From positions 42,778,483 through 42,842,482 of the forward strand of contig NC_083890.1 in assembly GCF_032452875.1 (NCBI RefSeq): a DNA stretch of 64,000 bases, given 5' to 3'. The position numbers were made by a program, and so were the translations under genes. The notes below the pieces were generated by a model. It did not search any database and was not told the origin of the DNA. It worked only from the letters and a program-made list of their open reading frames with translations. Origin of the DNA: Bos javanicus (lineage: Eukaryota > Chordata > Mammalia > Artiodactyla > Bovidae). Numbering within the stretch: the stretch's first letter is position 1; every line of letters begins with the position of its first letter. Of the stretch, positions 21,454-32,419 are shown piece by piece.

Positions 21454-21659
21454 TGAAGAAACAAAAACAGTACTATGCCAGCCGGATTTCAGACTTTTCT
21501 CAAATTACAACTGACTATTTTAGCATCAGATGAGTCTGTGCTCCTCCTTCAATACCCCCCGCCTCCTGCCAACTTTGTGCCCCCACACACAGGAGATAAA
21601 GTGGTTGGCACTTTTTTTTTCTTTTCTTTTGAAGGGTAGAAGAATATGCCACTCAAGGA

Positions 21660-22410
21660 TATGATTGCAGGGGGTTGGGACATGACACCCCCAAATATGG
21701 CACTTTAGCACGTTGACAATTTTGAGAAACAGCAAATGTAGGTAGAGGCTTTCTCTCAATTCCTCTTACCTGTATAAAACAAACCCTCCAAAACGAACTC
21801 TATCGTTTAAGTCCTCTGCCCACCTTCCCCGGGAGTTTGATCAGCCAGGAGAGACTGGTCCTTATTGCAGGGGGCAAGACTAGAAGTTGACACCGTTGCG
21901 TGCTAAGTCACTTCAGTCATGTCCAGCACTTTGCGACCCTATAGACCGTAGCCCACCAGGCTCCTCTGTCCACGGGATTCTCCAGGCAAGAATACTAGAG
22001 TGCGTTGCCATGCCCTCCTCTAGGGGATCTTCCCAATCCAGGGATGGAACCCGCGTCCCTTACATCTCCTGCTTTGGCAGGCAGCTCCTTTACCACTAGT
22101 GACACCTGGTACCGCATCCAGACAGATTGTGTCACAGTCGTTCCTCCTGTCTATTCTTCTACGGGCCCATTTGTCTCTCCTAAATACCACTGACTTTCCT
22201 CTAAGACACCTGCATCTCCTCTGCCATTTGCCTGTTAAGATGATATTTAAGCCTGAATTCTAAGCCACCTCTTTGAGTTACTCATTTCCCCCTGGTATCG
22301 CCCATGTTGATAAACTTCTTGTTTTTCTCTTGTTAATCTTTTATTACAGAAGTCTCAGCTAAGAGCTCAGAAGAGCAGAGGGAAAATTATTTTTTCTTTC
22401 CTTCCCACCG
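21660..22410 (+). mobile_element. ERV-type LTR (family B) with nested Bov-tA
   Basis: Related to the 17.85-kb LTR: 'cccccaaatatggcactttagc', then 'acgggcccatttgtctctcctaaa', 'gagttactcatttccccc', and 'ttgtttttctcttgttaatc'. A Bov-tA separates the halves. Confidence 0.55.
21895..22108 (-). mobile_element. Bov-tA SINE nested in LTR
   Basis: From 'gtgctaagtcacttcagtc' to 'tttaccactagtgacacc'. It belongs to the subgroup whose head ends in 'actagtgccacctgg'. Confidence 0.88.
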
Positions 22411-23029
22411 TGCCCAATCCCCAACCTGCTACTGGAGGTGACCGGACTAAAAGGCAGGAAGGAGGGGAGGGAGGGAGAAAAGCCTCTGTGTTCAGCTGCT
22501 TTGAAATTGCAAATATAAGAGCAAAATATATTTGGAGAGGAGGCAAGAACTGATCGTTTAAAAACTACCAGAGCACTTGGGTTTCTTTGAGACTCTTGTT
22601 CTCTCTTGGCAAAGGCACTGGTGGAGGGCAGGCATCCCAGAGAGAGGAAGTATTGACTGAAAATTGAACACAGATTCTGGGTTCTATTTTTAGCTCCATC
22701 CATGATTTCTCAATACAAACTCAGGATGAGTCGCTGAACTAAGAGTCACACCTACCTGGAGGTGGTTTCAGGTAGCTCAGTGCAGTGATTTTCTAACTAT
22801 GCATGCCCAACTCCAGAGGAAAAACATCTCACAGCTATCAAGGAGCGGCTAGTGCCAGGCACTGTGCTGGATACTTTACATAAATTTAATCACAGCTAGC
22901 ACTTAGCTTCAATCACAAACAGCCCGAGGCCCATTTAAGTGGCTCTTGAGTCTCTTTTATCCTTGGGGGACCCCATCTGCTGGGGGGATAAAAAGCCCTT
23001 TTATGTTCTACAACCTCACAGGACCACCC
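22411..23029. other. Mostly unassigned, with a MIR piece
   Basis: 22843-22905 ('agtgccaggcactgtgctggatactttacataaatttaatc') is reverse MIR. A 114-residue minus-strand frame at 22359-22703 has no domain and overlaps the LTR end. Confidence 0.4.
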
Positions 23030-23520
23030 ACCCCAACAGTTTGTGCTTTGTCACAAAAACCCTCCATCTAATTAACAGGGCACAATTTTGATGAAACACT
23101 GGTGAAATAAATTATTCATACATGTCAGAAATCAAATATAGATCGGATCATCTTGTAAACTGTTCTGAGGTCTGTAATTTGCTTTAAAGTGCTTTAGCAT
23201 AGATAATGGAATATCATATGTGTGTTCGCTTAATTCACAACCAAAGTGTAGGAGTTACGCTAAAAGGAATTTACCTCTTAGGGGAGGGCAGTCAGAGTTT
23301 TCATTGGGAAGTCCAGTTACTACAAAGGCACTTCTGTTATCTTGAGCAATATCGGACAGTTTTTGAAAGAGCATGGTCAGGGTCAGAAATGAGTCTTCAT
23401 TGGTGAATTTGTGACTTACTAATTAGCATACTGGCTGTTATAAATGGGCTCTCATTGGTGAAGTTTGATCTGAGAGTCACGTAACAGTAATACATAGAGA
23501 TGAATTCAATTTTGTGTTTC
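23030..23520. other. Repeat-free A/T-rich island
   Basis: Unique-looking sequence containing 'taattaac' and 'ctaattagc' cores. The inverted CCAAT-box word attgg appears near 23300, 23400 and 23455, two of these within the 11-bp repeat tcattggtgaa at 23397-23407 and 23452-23462. Confidence 0.3.
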
Positions 23521-23589
23521 TTTGCGCTGTGCGCTGGGTATAAATACAAATTCATGTGTGCCCTTGTTCTCTTGGCCTGCCATGTCTGT

Positions 23590-23660
23590 TCTCCCCTGGT
23601 ACATCTGTGCCTGGCACAGAGCAGGCACTCCACACACATCCCTTGAACCAATGATGAAAA
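23590..23660 (+). mobile_element. Possible MIR/L2 tail
   Basis: The phrase 'tgcctggcacagagcaggcactccac' resembles the 3' end of MIR or L2. Confidence 0.45.
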
Positions 23661-23839
23661 CTGCTCTGTTACAATTGGGGGAAATTCATCTAAGCATGCC
23701 ACACCCCTCCACCTCATTCGAGACCCAGTGGAAAACTTGGCAAGTGCGGATCTTAATCTTCAGATCTCCACATGGGGCTTCCCTGAGTTGATATGTGTGG
23801 CAGTGTGACCCCTTCAAAAACATTAGTAACCCATGTTGA

Positions 23840-24150
23840 CATTTAAAAAACTGCGCAAGGTGACAGTTGCAAGTTAAGTTTCATCTGGGGCAAAGCGAGG
23901 ACTGTATCCTGGGAGACAGCACCTCAGAGAGCTCTGAGAAGAGGCAGGGGTCAAGATCAGTAAATGTGTGATTTTGGTGAAAGGGCATACATGCAGTCAA
24001 GCACTTATTTTTCCATAAGTCTTCTACCAGTCTTGTGAAGCTTTCATTAGTCATGGCAGTCATCACCATGAAGGATTTTAGTGCTTTGCTAGATATGAGG
24101 AGATACAAGAATTGGGCTCATAAAATCAGCTCCTGAAAATATCTAACTAT
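23840..24150 (-). mobile_element. Possible old LTR fragment
   Basis: The block 'caagttaagtttcatctggggcaaagcgagg' followed by 'agacagcacctcagagagctctg' has the feel of an LTR U5/R region in reverse. I cannot name the family. Confidence 0.3.
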
Positions 24151-24800
24151 CTGAAGACCTGCCCTGACAGTCCCCGTCCCCGCGCCCCAACCCCAGCCCA
24201 GAGTGCCTTATTTCTGCTCTCCACCCTGAACTCCTTTTAGCGGGTGGCGAAGGCCAGCAGCTGCAGCAACACATGATTTAACCCTTGTAGAGGTGGATGG
24301 CAAGTGCCCATGGCAAGTGGCAATTTGCAGTTGACAACCATTCCCTTCCACTTAGAACCCTCGGTCCTCTTAAAGCCGGTCAACTTTTACAGTCGTCTTT
24401 ATCCAGGAAAGGAGACCATAAACTCACCCACAGATAGGCCCTCCATACACAGGAGTGAGGAGTGGAGAGAATATTCAGGCTATGAAATTCTGATGGCTCA
24501 TTACCATGACAAAGGTTGTAACAACTTGGACAGGAAGCTGAACAAAAGGCATCCACCATTCTATTTGCAATTCTAGGATTGTATTTGTAATCTCTCTTTG
24601 CAGGAGAAAGCGACTGCCAGTAAAAGGCTGAGACACAATAGGAAGAGAGGCCCCGTGATGCAGAGAGAGACCAAAGGGCTCAGTGCCCGTGCTCACACAT
24701 ACACACGCTCTGTGTGTGCGCCTCTCTGTGTGTACACAGTGGACAAGAGGAAATTATTGTCACGGGTAAGAGTTTAACATTATTGACCTGTAAGATGGCT
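24150..24800. other. Unassigned sequence, no gene seen
   Basis: No repeat or exon that I can support. Confidence 0.35.
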
Positions 24801-24802
24801 TT

Positions 24803-24830
24803 AAAAAAAAAAAAAAATATATATATATAT
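24803..24830 (+). repeat. Poly(A) followed by (AT)n
   Basis: A run of about 15 A residues followed by AT dinucleotides. Confidence 0.9.
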
Positions 24831-24889
24831 GTGCAACATGGCCAGAATGCCAATTGGAAGTGGAAAAGCATTTAGGGCGGGTGAATAGA

Positions 24890-25460
24890 CTGGATGAATA
24901 GACTTGGAGCGGAGCGAGCCTCTTCAATTTGTTTGTTACGGAGCGTCGGGGAGTCAGCTAACATCGTAACCTGCTAAGGAAGGCGCCGTGGACGTGATTA
25001 ATAATGCAGACGGGGGAAGGCTCAAGAGTTATTACGTTATATAGGGTTTGGTGTCAGGGAGGCGGTAATTGTTCCAAAAGTCACTGACGATTTTGGTTAA
25101 CAAGTGATACAAATAGAACGGGTCGCTCTGCTGTTCTTTGGAGCCAGCCCTCGCCCCGCAGCAGCTCGACTCTGCAAATTCTGATTCATTACCATTTGCT
25201 CCCCTTTTGTTACCTACCTAGCCAGTGATTGTACTTGGGAAGTGTGCGGTGGCAGGGACCATTCAAGAAAGGCTCATTGTCCCCGGAGCTCAAGGAGCAA
25301 AGCCATTGCTTTTGTTCCACTGGAAAAGAATGAAACCCGCGTTCAATTCTATTGTCCCCCTGCAAACCTGGCTTTTAATTGGCACGTTGGTGGTTCGGAT
25401 TGTAAAAGGTGTGTGATGACAGTTCAGAAGTCGGCATTGTGGGGGCAGAAGTGACTTCAC
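24890..25460. other. Repeat-free, CpG-retaining island; best enhancer candidate
   Basis: About 570 bp with no recognisable repeat. CpGs are retained in dispersed positions ('ttgttacggagcgtcgggg', 'gtggacgtgattaataatg', 'attacgttatatagg', 'actgacgattttgg'). Words typical of developmental enhancers include TAAT cores, 'ttaacaagtg', 'ggtaattgttcc' and 'ccattgcttttgttcc'. No splice-flanked frame is present. The call of regulatory function is inference. Confidence 0.45.
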
Positions 25461-26258
25461 CTCCAGGTTAATGCTGCCTTGAATGAAATTCATGTGTGTG
25501 CCGACTCACAGGAATTGTGTGTGGTTGCCGTCAGCGGAGGGCAGACAGGGTTGAGATCACAGGACCACAGTCCAGATGCTATGCTAAACGAGCACTCAGG
25601 AGCACCGATCTCTTTTCCCCTCCACCCCTCTGACCCCCTGATGGACGTTAATAAAGTTGGCACCTAAGCACACTTCTCACCCAGCTTCCCTGGCTTCCTA
25701 TCTTGTTAGGGACCCACGAATAAAAATTTCAATCTGTCAATCCCATTTATGTTTAGAAAGTGAACAACACCTAAGGACAAGACAATTAACACTGAGCAAT
25801 TCAATGCAACGAACATGTATCGAGCCTTAGTCTATGACTGATTGAAAGTGCTGAGTCATTAACAGAATCCCTTTTGTGACTTTCGAGACAAAGTCAAGGT
25901 GATTCTTGCTGTTAGCCACGTGGGTGTGTGTTTACAGCGGCCAGTGCAAACTGGCCAGTGGAAGCTGGGATGTTTGGTGTTGATGATGTCTAGCTGTTAA
26001 GAAATGCATTAGTTTCAACTCCTGTGAGTGCTTGCCTGCTATCCTGAACTTACCTCAAGTCTGGCTGCAGAGTTTCTAGGATCTGAAATGACGGAAATCT
26101 ATAATACTGATGACTGTGGAAAATCTGTCTCTACTAAAAAAGTATTGAATGTCTGGATTCCAAAAACTGGAAACCTAGTTGTTCTCTCTCTGTATATCTT
26201 CATCCAGCCTGCCAGTGCTCAAACATTGAGCCACATCATCAACTCTGTTTATACACAT
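25461..26258. other. Unassigned sequence with a short perfect hairpin
   Basis: Repeat-poor. At 25939-25956 ggccagt and actggcc pair around a GCAA loop. Confidence 0.35.
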
Positions 26259-26550
26259 AAAGTGAAAGTCACTCAGTTGTGTCTGACTCTGTGTGACCCC
26301 ATGGACTGTACAGTCCATGGGATTCTCCAGGCCAGAATACTGGAGTGGGTAGCTATTCCCTTCTCCAGGGAATCTTCCCAAACCAGGGATCAAACCCAGG
26401 TCTCCTGCATTGCAGGTGGGTTCTTTACCATCTGAACCACCAGGGAATATCAAGAATACTGGAGTGGGTAACCTGTCCCTTCTCCAGCAGATCTTCCAGA
26501 CCCAGGAATTGAACTGGGATTCTTTACCAGCTGAGCTACCAGAGAAGCCC
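26259..26550 (-). mobile_element. Bov-tA2-type SINE with duplicated head
   Basis: Same extended layout as the 10.26-kb copy, with 'agaatactggagtgggta' twice. Flanks ttatacacat (26249-26258) and ttatatacat (26551-26560) form a target duplication with one mismatch. Insertion was at the very edge of the adjacent LTR. Confidence 0.9.
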
Positions 26551-26559
26551 TTATATACA

Positions 26560-27068
26560 TGTAATGGAGGGAAAAAAATATTTTTCTTCTTCCCTCCTAG
26601 ATTCTCCAGCTGGGGACGTCTAAATTAGATTAACAAAAGAAAGATTAGTGAGAAAAAAAATACAAATATAACTTTTACATGACTCAGGCACCTTCAGAGG
26701 GAGAGGAAGACCTGAAGAAATGGTTAGACCAGAGTGTTTTGTACTAGGTTTGATGAAGAGTGGATAGTTAGGGAAAACATAATAGGAGGAAGGAGTATGA
26801 GATATGAGGAGTAAACTGAGGGAAACGTAGCAGAAGCTTCTCACGTGGGCTCCTCTGGGGCCCCTGCATCTTTGGAGATAAGGATGTTCTTCTCCTCCAG
26901 GTATATAGAGAGGCCACCTGCCATGGGAGGGTGGAAGACCTGCATCAGAAAATAAGGGGGAGATTAGAAAATCCTTTCAGCTTTGCCGTTTCTATGACCT
27001 TCAGCTTAAAATAATCAATATGCCAAGTTGCCACATTTTGAGGTAGTGTGTTCTGAACCCCAACAACA
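26560..27068 (-). mobile_element. Solo ERV-type LTR (family A) with 4-bp duplication
   Basis: Read on the minus strand it begins tgttgttggggttc and ends ccctccattaca, the TG...CA termini of a retroviral LTR. TACA lies immediately outside both ends (26556-26559 and 27069-27072), a 4-bp target duplication as made by class I retroviruses. No internal genes remain, so recombination between two LTRs removed the provirus. Confidence 0.75.
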
Positions 27069-27074
27069 TACATA

Positions 27075-27385
27075 TATTCTTTAAAAAAGCATCTGCTTCT
27101 TAAATTTCTTTACTTTTAGGTAATGCTATATCCATTTTATTGTAGACTGGTTCATCAGCAAAGAGAAATATACTTAATTTTTTTAGAGTCCATAAAGAGA
27201 ATTTTCTTTAATGTCAAAGGGGTTAGGATTAAGCTGTCTCTTAATTACTCTTATTATCTCAGGATTAGCAACATTTTTCTTCCAAAGTTAATTTTGGAAA
27301 TAGAGGATTTAGAGGTCTTTAGTAACATATGGAACTAATATAAGCTGATAAACATATGCTATTAAAATAATAGCCCTGGTCTCAA
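27075..27385. other. A/T-rich unassigned sequence
   Basis: No gene. It may be further decayed L1, but I cannot show it. Confidence 0.3.
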
Positions 27386-27389
27386 CTGG

Positions 27390-27775
27390 TGTATTTTTCT
27401 GAAATGCAGTTTATCAATAGGCATGAATGGCCCTTTAAACAGCACACACCTATTGACCTAGTAATTTCCTTCCTAGGAATTTATCAGGAAAATGTTTGGA
27501 CAAAGGGACAGAGATGTATGACTGAAGACAATCAGTGTAGACTTGTTTATAATTGGGGCGCCTTAGGAAACTCTTTTAATGTCCATCAATAGAGGATTGG
27601 TTGGATAAACAATGGTATACTCATGCGACAGAATAAGTTATACTAATTAAGAATGCTGTTATGGAGAAATATGTATATATTATGTTGGAATAATTCACAC
27701 AGTATGTGATCGAGTGCAAATAGCAAGTTAACAAAATATTATCTACAGTATGCTTCTACTGTTACAAGAAAAACA
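27390..27775 (+). mobile_element. Old L1 fragment (late ORF2 region)
   Basis: Contains 'cctattgacctagtaatttcc', 'ttatcaggaaaatgtttggac', 'gtccatcaatagaggattgg' and 'aaacaatggtatactcatgc', diagnostic of the late ORF2 part of old mammalian L1. All frames are broken. Confidence 0.75.
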
Positions 27776-28240
27776 TCGGAAACTTAATGCTTCTATATAA
27801 CCAGTGAGTCAAAGAAGAAATAAAAAAATCTTGAAACAAATGAAAGTGAAAATATAACATGCCAGAATGTGTAGAATATAGCAAAAGCAGTTCTAAAAAG
27901 GAAGTTTACAGTGATTAACACGTATATTAAGAAAAATGAGAGATCTCAAATAAACAACCTAACTTGATATCTCAAGGGACTAGAGAAAGAAGAACAAGCT
28001 AAACCCTAAGTTATCAGAAAGAAGGGGAAAATAAAGATCATAGCAGAAATAAATGAAATCAGGAAAGAAAACAACAGAAAAGATCAATGAGACTAATAAT
28101 TTATTTTTTGAAAAGATAAACCATATGGACAGAATTAGCTAGACTTATCAAGAAAAAAGAGAGAGGACTCAAACAAAATTATAAATCAAAGAGAAAACAT
28201 TATAGCTGACACCACAGAAATAGAAAGAGTGCAGATTTAG
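27776..28240 (+). mobile_element. Old L1 fragment (ORF2 endonuclease-RT linker)
   Basis: Conceptual translation gives degenerate pieces such as NNLT, GLEKEEQAKP, EKINETN and FFEKIN, and the DNA ends 'gctgacaccacagaaata'. This matches the segment upstream of the L1 reverse transcriptase. Multiple stops are present. It lies downstream of a piece that normally follows it. Confidence 0.75.
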
Positions 28241-28244
28241 GGGA

Positions 28245-29177
28245 GTCAGTGCAAACGCGGAAGTAGAAACCCAGCACCAGAGGCTCACAGGTAACTTCGT
28301 GCCAGGATACAGGTCCAGTGGCTTTAATTAGCACTTGCCATTTCCTTTCTGGCTTCGTGTAGCAGGCGGATCCGGTCACATTGTCTTCACCTCATCACTG
28401 CATCACTGTATCACCTGGAATGGCCCCAGAATCCACCCATCCAGGTTACTCTCTATATAAACCACAAGTAAAGCAACCGAGGGGGGGGGATATCAACTGT
28501 GAAATAACAGACGTTTCTACAATTCAGACTCAATTTTTGTTAAGAAGCCAGGCAGAGGAATCATAAAAGTTGGGGAGAAAATTGAAGCAGATGCTATGAA
28601 CACTGTTTTTGTGTGTGTTCTTAAGTAAGGTAATTTAAGAGATGGCAATCGGCAAAGGAGAAATATACATTTTCCATGGATTCTCCAGTAAGCTTGTTTG
28701 TTCCTCTGCTTTCCTGCCTTGTGTCTTCCCAATCCACTGTTTGCAAAAAGCCCTTGGGAGATACTTTATTTAATAAAACATCCAAATCTGACATTGACAC
28801 ATTTTTTTTGGAAAGGTAGTTTCCTTTATGCTTCTCCTAGCTATGACCCCAGGATTCTCTTGGCCTTTGACTTTCCTTTCATTTCTCCATTTTCACTGTG
28901 TTTCTTCAATTTCTTTTCCTCCTACTCAAGTGTTATAAGATCCTGTGTCTAATCATGCCCAGCTTTTCTAAAATAAAAATGAGGACACAGTCTGGAAAGT
29001 GTAAATGAAGCCACAGAACTTGAGTGGTGGCTTCTTCAGGAAGTAGAGGGCCTGATGGAGTTAGAGTGCAAGAGATTTATCTGGGTCACAGCTCAAAAGA
29101 TAAAGGGGAGGAGGGGGGACAGGAGCAAGTAGGAAGAGCCTTCAGATAGATTACAGATCTGATGTGTGTGAAAGAAG
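28245..29177. other. Unassigned, repeat-poor
   Basis: No gene is supported. 28300-28450 keeps a few CpGs in unique-looking DNA. Confidence 0.35.
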
Positions 29178-29235
29178 AGTCAGGACTCTCCAGAGAAACA
29201 GAACCAAAAGAAGAGCTGTATATGTATATCTCCTT

Positions 29236-29445
29236 GGGCTTCCCAGGTGGCTCAGTGGTAAAGTATCTGACTGCCAATACAGGAGATGTGGGGTCCATCC
29301 TTGGGTTGGTAAGATCCCTCAAAGATGGAAATGGCAACTCGCTCCAGTATTCTTGCCTGGGAAAATCCCATGGACAGAGGAGCCTGGCAGGCTGCAGTCC
29401 ATGGGGTTGCAAAAGAATTGGACAAGACTTAGCTACTAAACAATA
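29236..29445 (+). mobile_element. Bov-tA SINE nested in LTR
   Basis: Full-length, from 'gggcttcccaggtggctcagt' to 'ggacaagacttagctac' and an A-rich (AAC)n-type tail. Confidence 0.9.
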
Positions 29446-29464
29446 ACAACAATAATATATTTCC

Positions 29465-29468
<4 letters not shown>

Positions 29469-29497
<29 letters not shown>

Positions 29498-29516
29498 GGA
29501 GAGAGAGAGAAAGAGA
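29469..29516 (+). repeat. (TA)n-(GA)n low-complexity repeat
   Basis: TA dinucleotides pass into GA dinucleotides inside the MLT2-like LTR. Confidence 0.9.
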
Positions 29517-29884
29517 TTTATTTTTAAGGCATTGACTCATGTGATTTGGGGTGCGGCAGGCTGACAAGTCTGAAATCTGTAGATCTGTAGGACAGGCTGG
29601 CAAGCGGGAAACTCTAGGAGGAGTTGATTCTGCAGCCTTGAAGCAGAATTCCTTCTTTTCCAGGAAACCTCGGTTTTATTAATTTACTTTTTCTGAAGGT
29701 GCTCAACCAATTGGATGAGGCCTGAACCATGTTGCAGAAAGCCATCTCTTTCACTTAAAATCAGCTCATTAGAGATTGTTAGCCACATGTACCAAGTACC
29801 TTCACGGCACCACTGAGATTAGTGCGCTAACATAACTGGGGTCTATAGTCCAGCCAAGCTGACATATAAAATAAACCACCATGA

Positions 29885-31210
29885 AGGGGAAGGAAGGGAG
29901 ATTGGGTAGGAAGAGTCTCCATGTAAAGGCAGCTCTGAGAAAGCCTTAGCCCCCGCCCAGCAGGGCGCTCTGGGGCAGGGTTCACGTTGGGCAAAAACCC
30001 CAGACCCTCACCCCTGGTTGGGAGCTGCCAGGAAGAGGCTCAGGAACAACACGGTGGCAGGTGCAACGTTTCTGCAGCTGGGGGTGTCTCCTGACTGCAT
30101 CCTTGACCAGGGAAGCGAAAGGGATCTGGAGCACACAATCCTTGTACATCAACATCTTCCATTCTCTTCTCGTACCTTATTCTGACACCCAATTTTCCCC
30201 TTTCGTGCCATCCAAGAAACAACACTGACAGTCATGACCTTCTCGCCTTCCTCCCTTAATTCTATTTCATGTTTCTTCCGGTTCCTCCCTCCTTTTCCAT
30301 GCTCTTCATTTTTCATCAGTTCTTCCCCAGCTTCCCTTTGTCATTTACAAGATCTGTTGTGCCACCTCCCTTTCCTGAACCTTCAAGAGCAGCGGGTTTA
30401 CGGGAGCCCTGAACCCACCGGTGTGTGATGTGGGAGGCTTCTCGGGACCCCTCCCTTGCTGTGGGGAAGACGGGCAGGCTGGCACCAACCCAAATGCATG
30501 CTTAAATAATGGGCACGCCAGTGCCAGAAAATTAAAACCCAGCATGGAAGTGCTGAATTCACAATTTTATTGTCACTGATTGCCTGGTGGCTCTGCATAT
30601 TGAGAAAATCTTCACAGCTTCTTCCATTTTCCATGGCTTGGTTAATGTGTGGATAATGTTAGTGGTAAAGTTTTTATTCCCCCTTTCAACCTATTTATCC
30701 CCTCCTCCCCACCAAACCAGGCAGAACAGAGAAAAATTAACTCTCGGTCGTCACTAATGCACTCTCTATTTCATCTCATTTCAGGACCCATCTTTAATAC
30801 AATGGTGATATGTCATAACTGAAAGGTCATACAAATGGTTTGCCCACTTCGCAGAGGGAGAAGGTGACTTGTTAGAGGTGAGCCGGGGAAGTCGTGGAAA
30901 GGGCAGAGCCCAGGTGAGTTCCTCAGCTCAGGGTGTGCTCATTGACTCCCTCTGGAGTCAGTGGAGAGAGAGGCAAGAGAGGGCCGTTCTGCAGCATTCA
31001 CAGATAAGGAAGCTGAGTTTTGGCCCTTTGCAGGGAGGAAAGGGCAGATCCAGGTCTCCTGAGCCATTTATTACTCTTTTTGACACATGATGCTGGCTTT
31101 TGCTAAGAACCAGGGTAGTCTGCTTCCTTGATTGGAATTAGAGGTGGAGTCTGACAACTCACGCTCAGAAATACAGTGCCCACGGAATCTTTCTATCATG
31201 GAATAATGAT
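29885..31210. other. Repeat-poor unassigned sequence
   Basis: No gene is supported. 30450-30800 is repeat-free and A/T-leaning, with 'ccagaaaattaaaaccc' and 'ttttattgtcactgattg' words reminiscent of conserved non-coding DNA. Confidence 0.3.
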
Positions 31211-31214
31211 AGAT

Positions 31215-31430
31215 ACGAAATAACATCTATCGTGTGTCGAGTGCTTCACTGTTTTCAGAATCACCTCTTATTCATTATCTCAGTGGGTCAGCACAATTGC
31301 TCCAGGCGGTAGCAAGTTCATGTTTCAATAGCCCCATTTTTATGGCTCAGAAAGTAAACGACGGGCCCAAATCACGTATTAAGTGAGGAAACCAGGACTT
31401 GAAGCCTGGATCTTCTGACATCGCTGCTCT
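31215..31430 (-). mobile_element. MIR SINE, nearly full length
   Basis: From 'gtgtcgagtgcttcac' through 'ttattcattatctcag' to 'tttatggctcagaaag' and 'ggacttgaagcctgg', the reverse order of MIR. Confidence 0.65.
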
Positions 31431-31935
31431 TTATACTCCTGATCTGTCAGCTTGCTTGTAGGTGCTGAGGCTTCTGATGGAACAGTCACCCACGCAAGCC
31501 TGCAGTGACATTATCGCCGGCTTCATACCTAGCCCCTTCCTTCCACCCTCGGTGCCACTTGCCATTCCTACTTCAGTCGGCACGACAGCTTCCCATAGTT
31601 TCCGAGCCTCCACCCTTGCCGCTCTCCAGTCCGCGTTCCTCGCTGTCATCTGCTGCAGTCGGGCGACCTTTCTAAAGCAACTGTCCCCGAATTCTCAAAT
31701 ATGCGTTTATTTCCAAATGACAGGCACGTACTCTGGCTACCACATTAAAGTGAATGTGTCAACCACGTAGAGAAAGAGAAAAATTTCAAGTGTGCAGTCT
31801 TAAACAATATGATTAAAGAATCTAAAATGTTCTTATTATTCCTCTTTGAGAAATCACTCAAAAGTGCAAGTCTGATCCTTCCCTTGCTAAAAATTGACGT
31901 GGACCCAAGACGAAACCACAACTGAATATGGCTTC
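31431..31935. other. Unassigned, possible ancient repeat
   Basis: 31480-31700 retains CpGs. 'gcgacctttctaaagc' resembles part of an old interspersed repeat, but the match is weak. Confidence 0.3.
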
Positions 31936-31939
31936 TGAG

Positions 31940-32142
31940 GTGCTTCCCAGGTGGCTCAGTGGTACAGAACCCACCTGCCAATACAGGAGACACAGGTTCA
32001 ATCTTTGGGTTGGAAAGATCCCCTGGAGGAGGGCATGGAAACACACTCCAGGATTCTTGCCTGGAGAATCCCATGCACAGAGGAGCCTGGAGGGCTAGAG
32101 TCCATGGGGTCGCAGAGTCGGACATGACTTCGCAACTGAGCA
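31940..32142 (+). mobile_element. Bov-tA SINE, full length
   Basis: From 'gcttcccaggtggctcagtgg' to 'gtcggacatgacttcgcaac', with an (AC)-rich tail. Confidence 0.9.
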
Positions 32143-32419
32143 CACATACGCACACACAAGCCTGCATCCAGCCAATCCCACAGTCCTCAAAGGGAGTAAT
32201 ACTTTTGACAGCCTTGCTCTTTTAAACCACCCAGTGGGGAAACTTTGCCTTGTCTGAGGATAAAAGTGCAGACACTCCATATCCCACAGCTTTACTATTT
32301 ACTCTCGGGCAAAAGAGAAATCACACTGTCCTTCTACATCTCAGCCATGTCTCAGCTAATTCAGTAACAGATTGTGTGCAACCTGCTATACCAAACAACT
32401 TCAGTATTCACAGGAAGAT

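Larger units (their letters stand above)
29178..29882 (-). mobile_element. Old ERVL (MLT2-like) LTR with nested Bov-tA
   Basis: Begins 'actctccagagaaacagaacc' and, after a SINE and a GA repeat, continues 'ggcattgactcatgtgattt', 'gctcaaccaattggatgagg' and ends 'agctgacatataaaataaacc'. This is the reverse of an LTR starting with the 'ttatgtgtcaacttgac' motif. The exact subfamily is uncertain. Confidence 0.6.
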
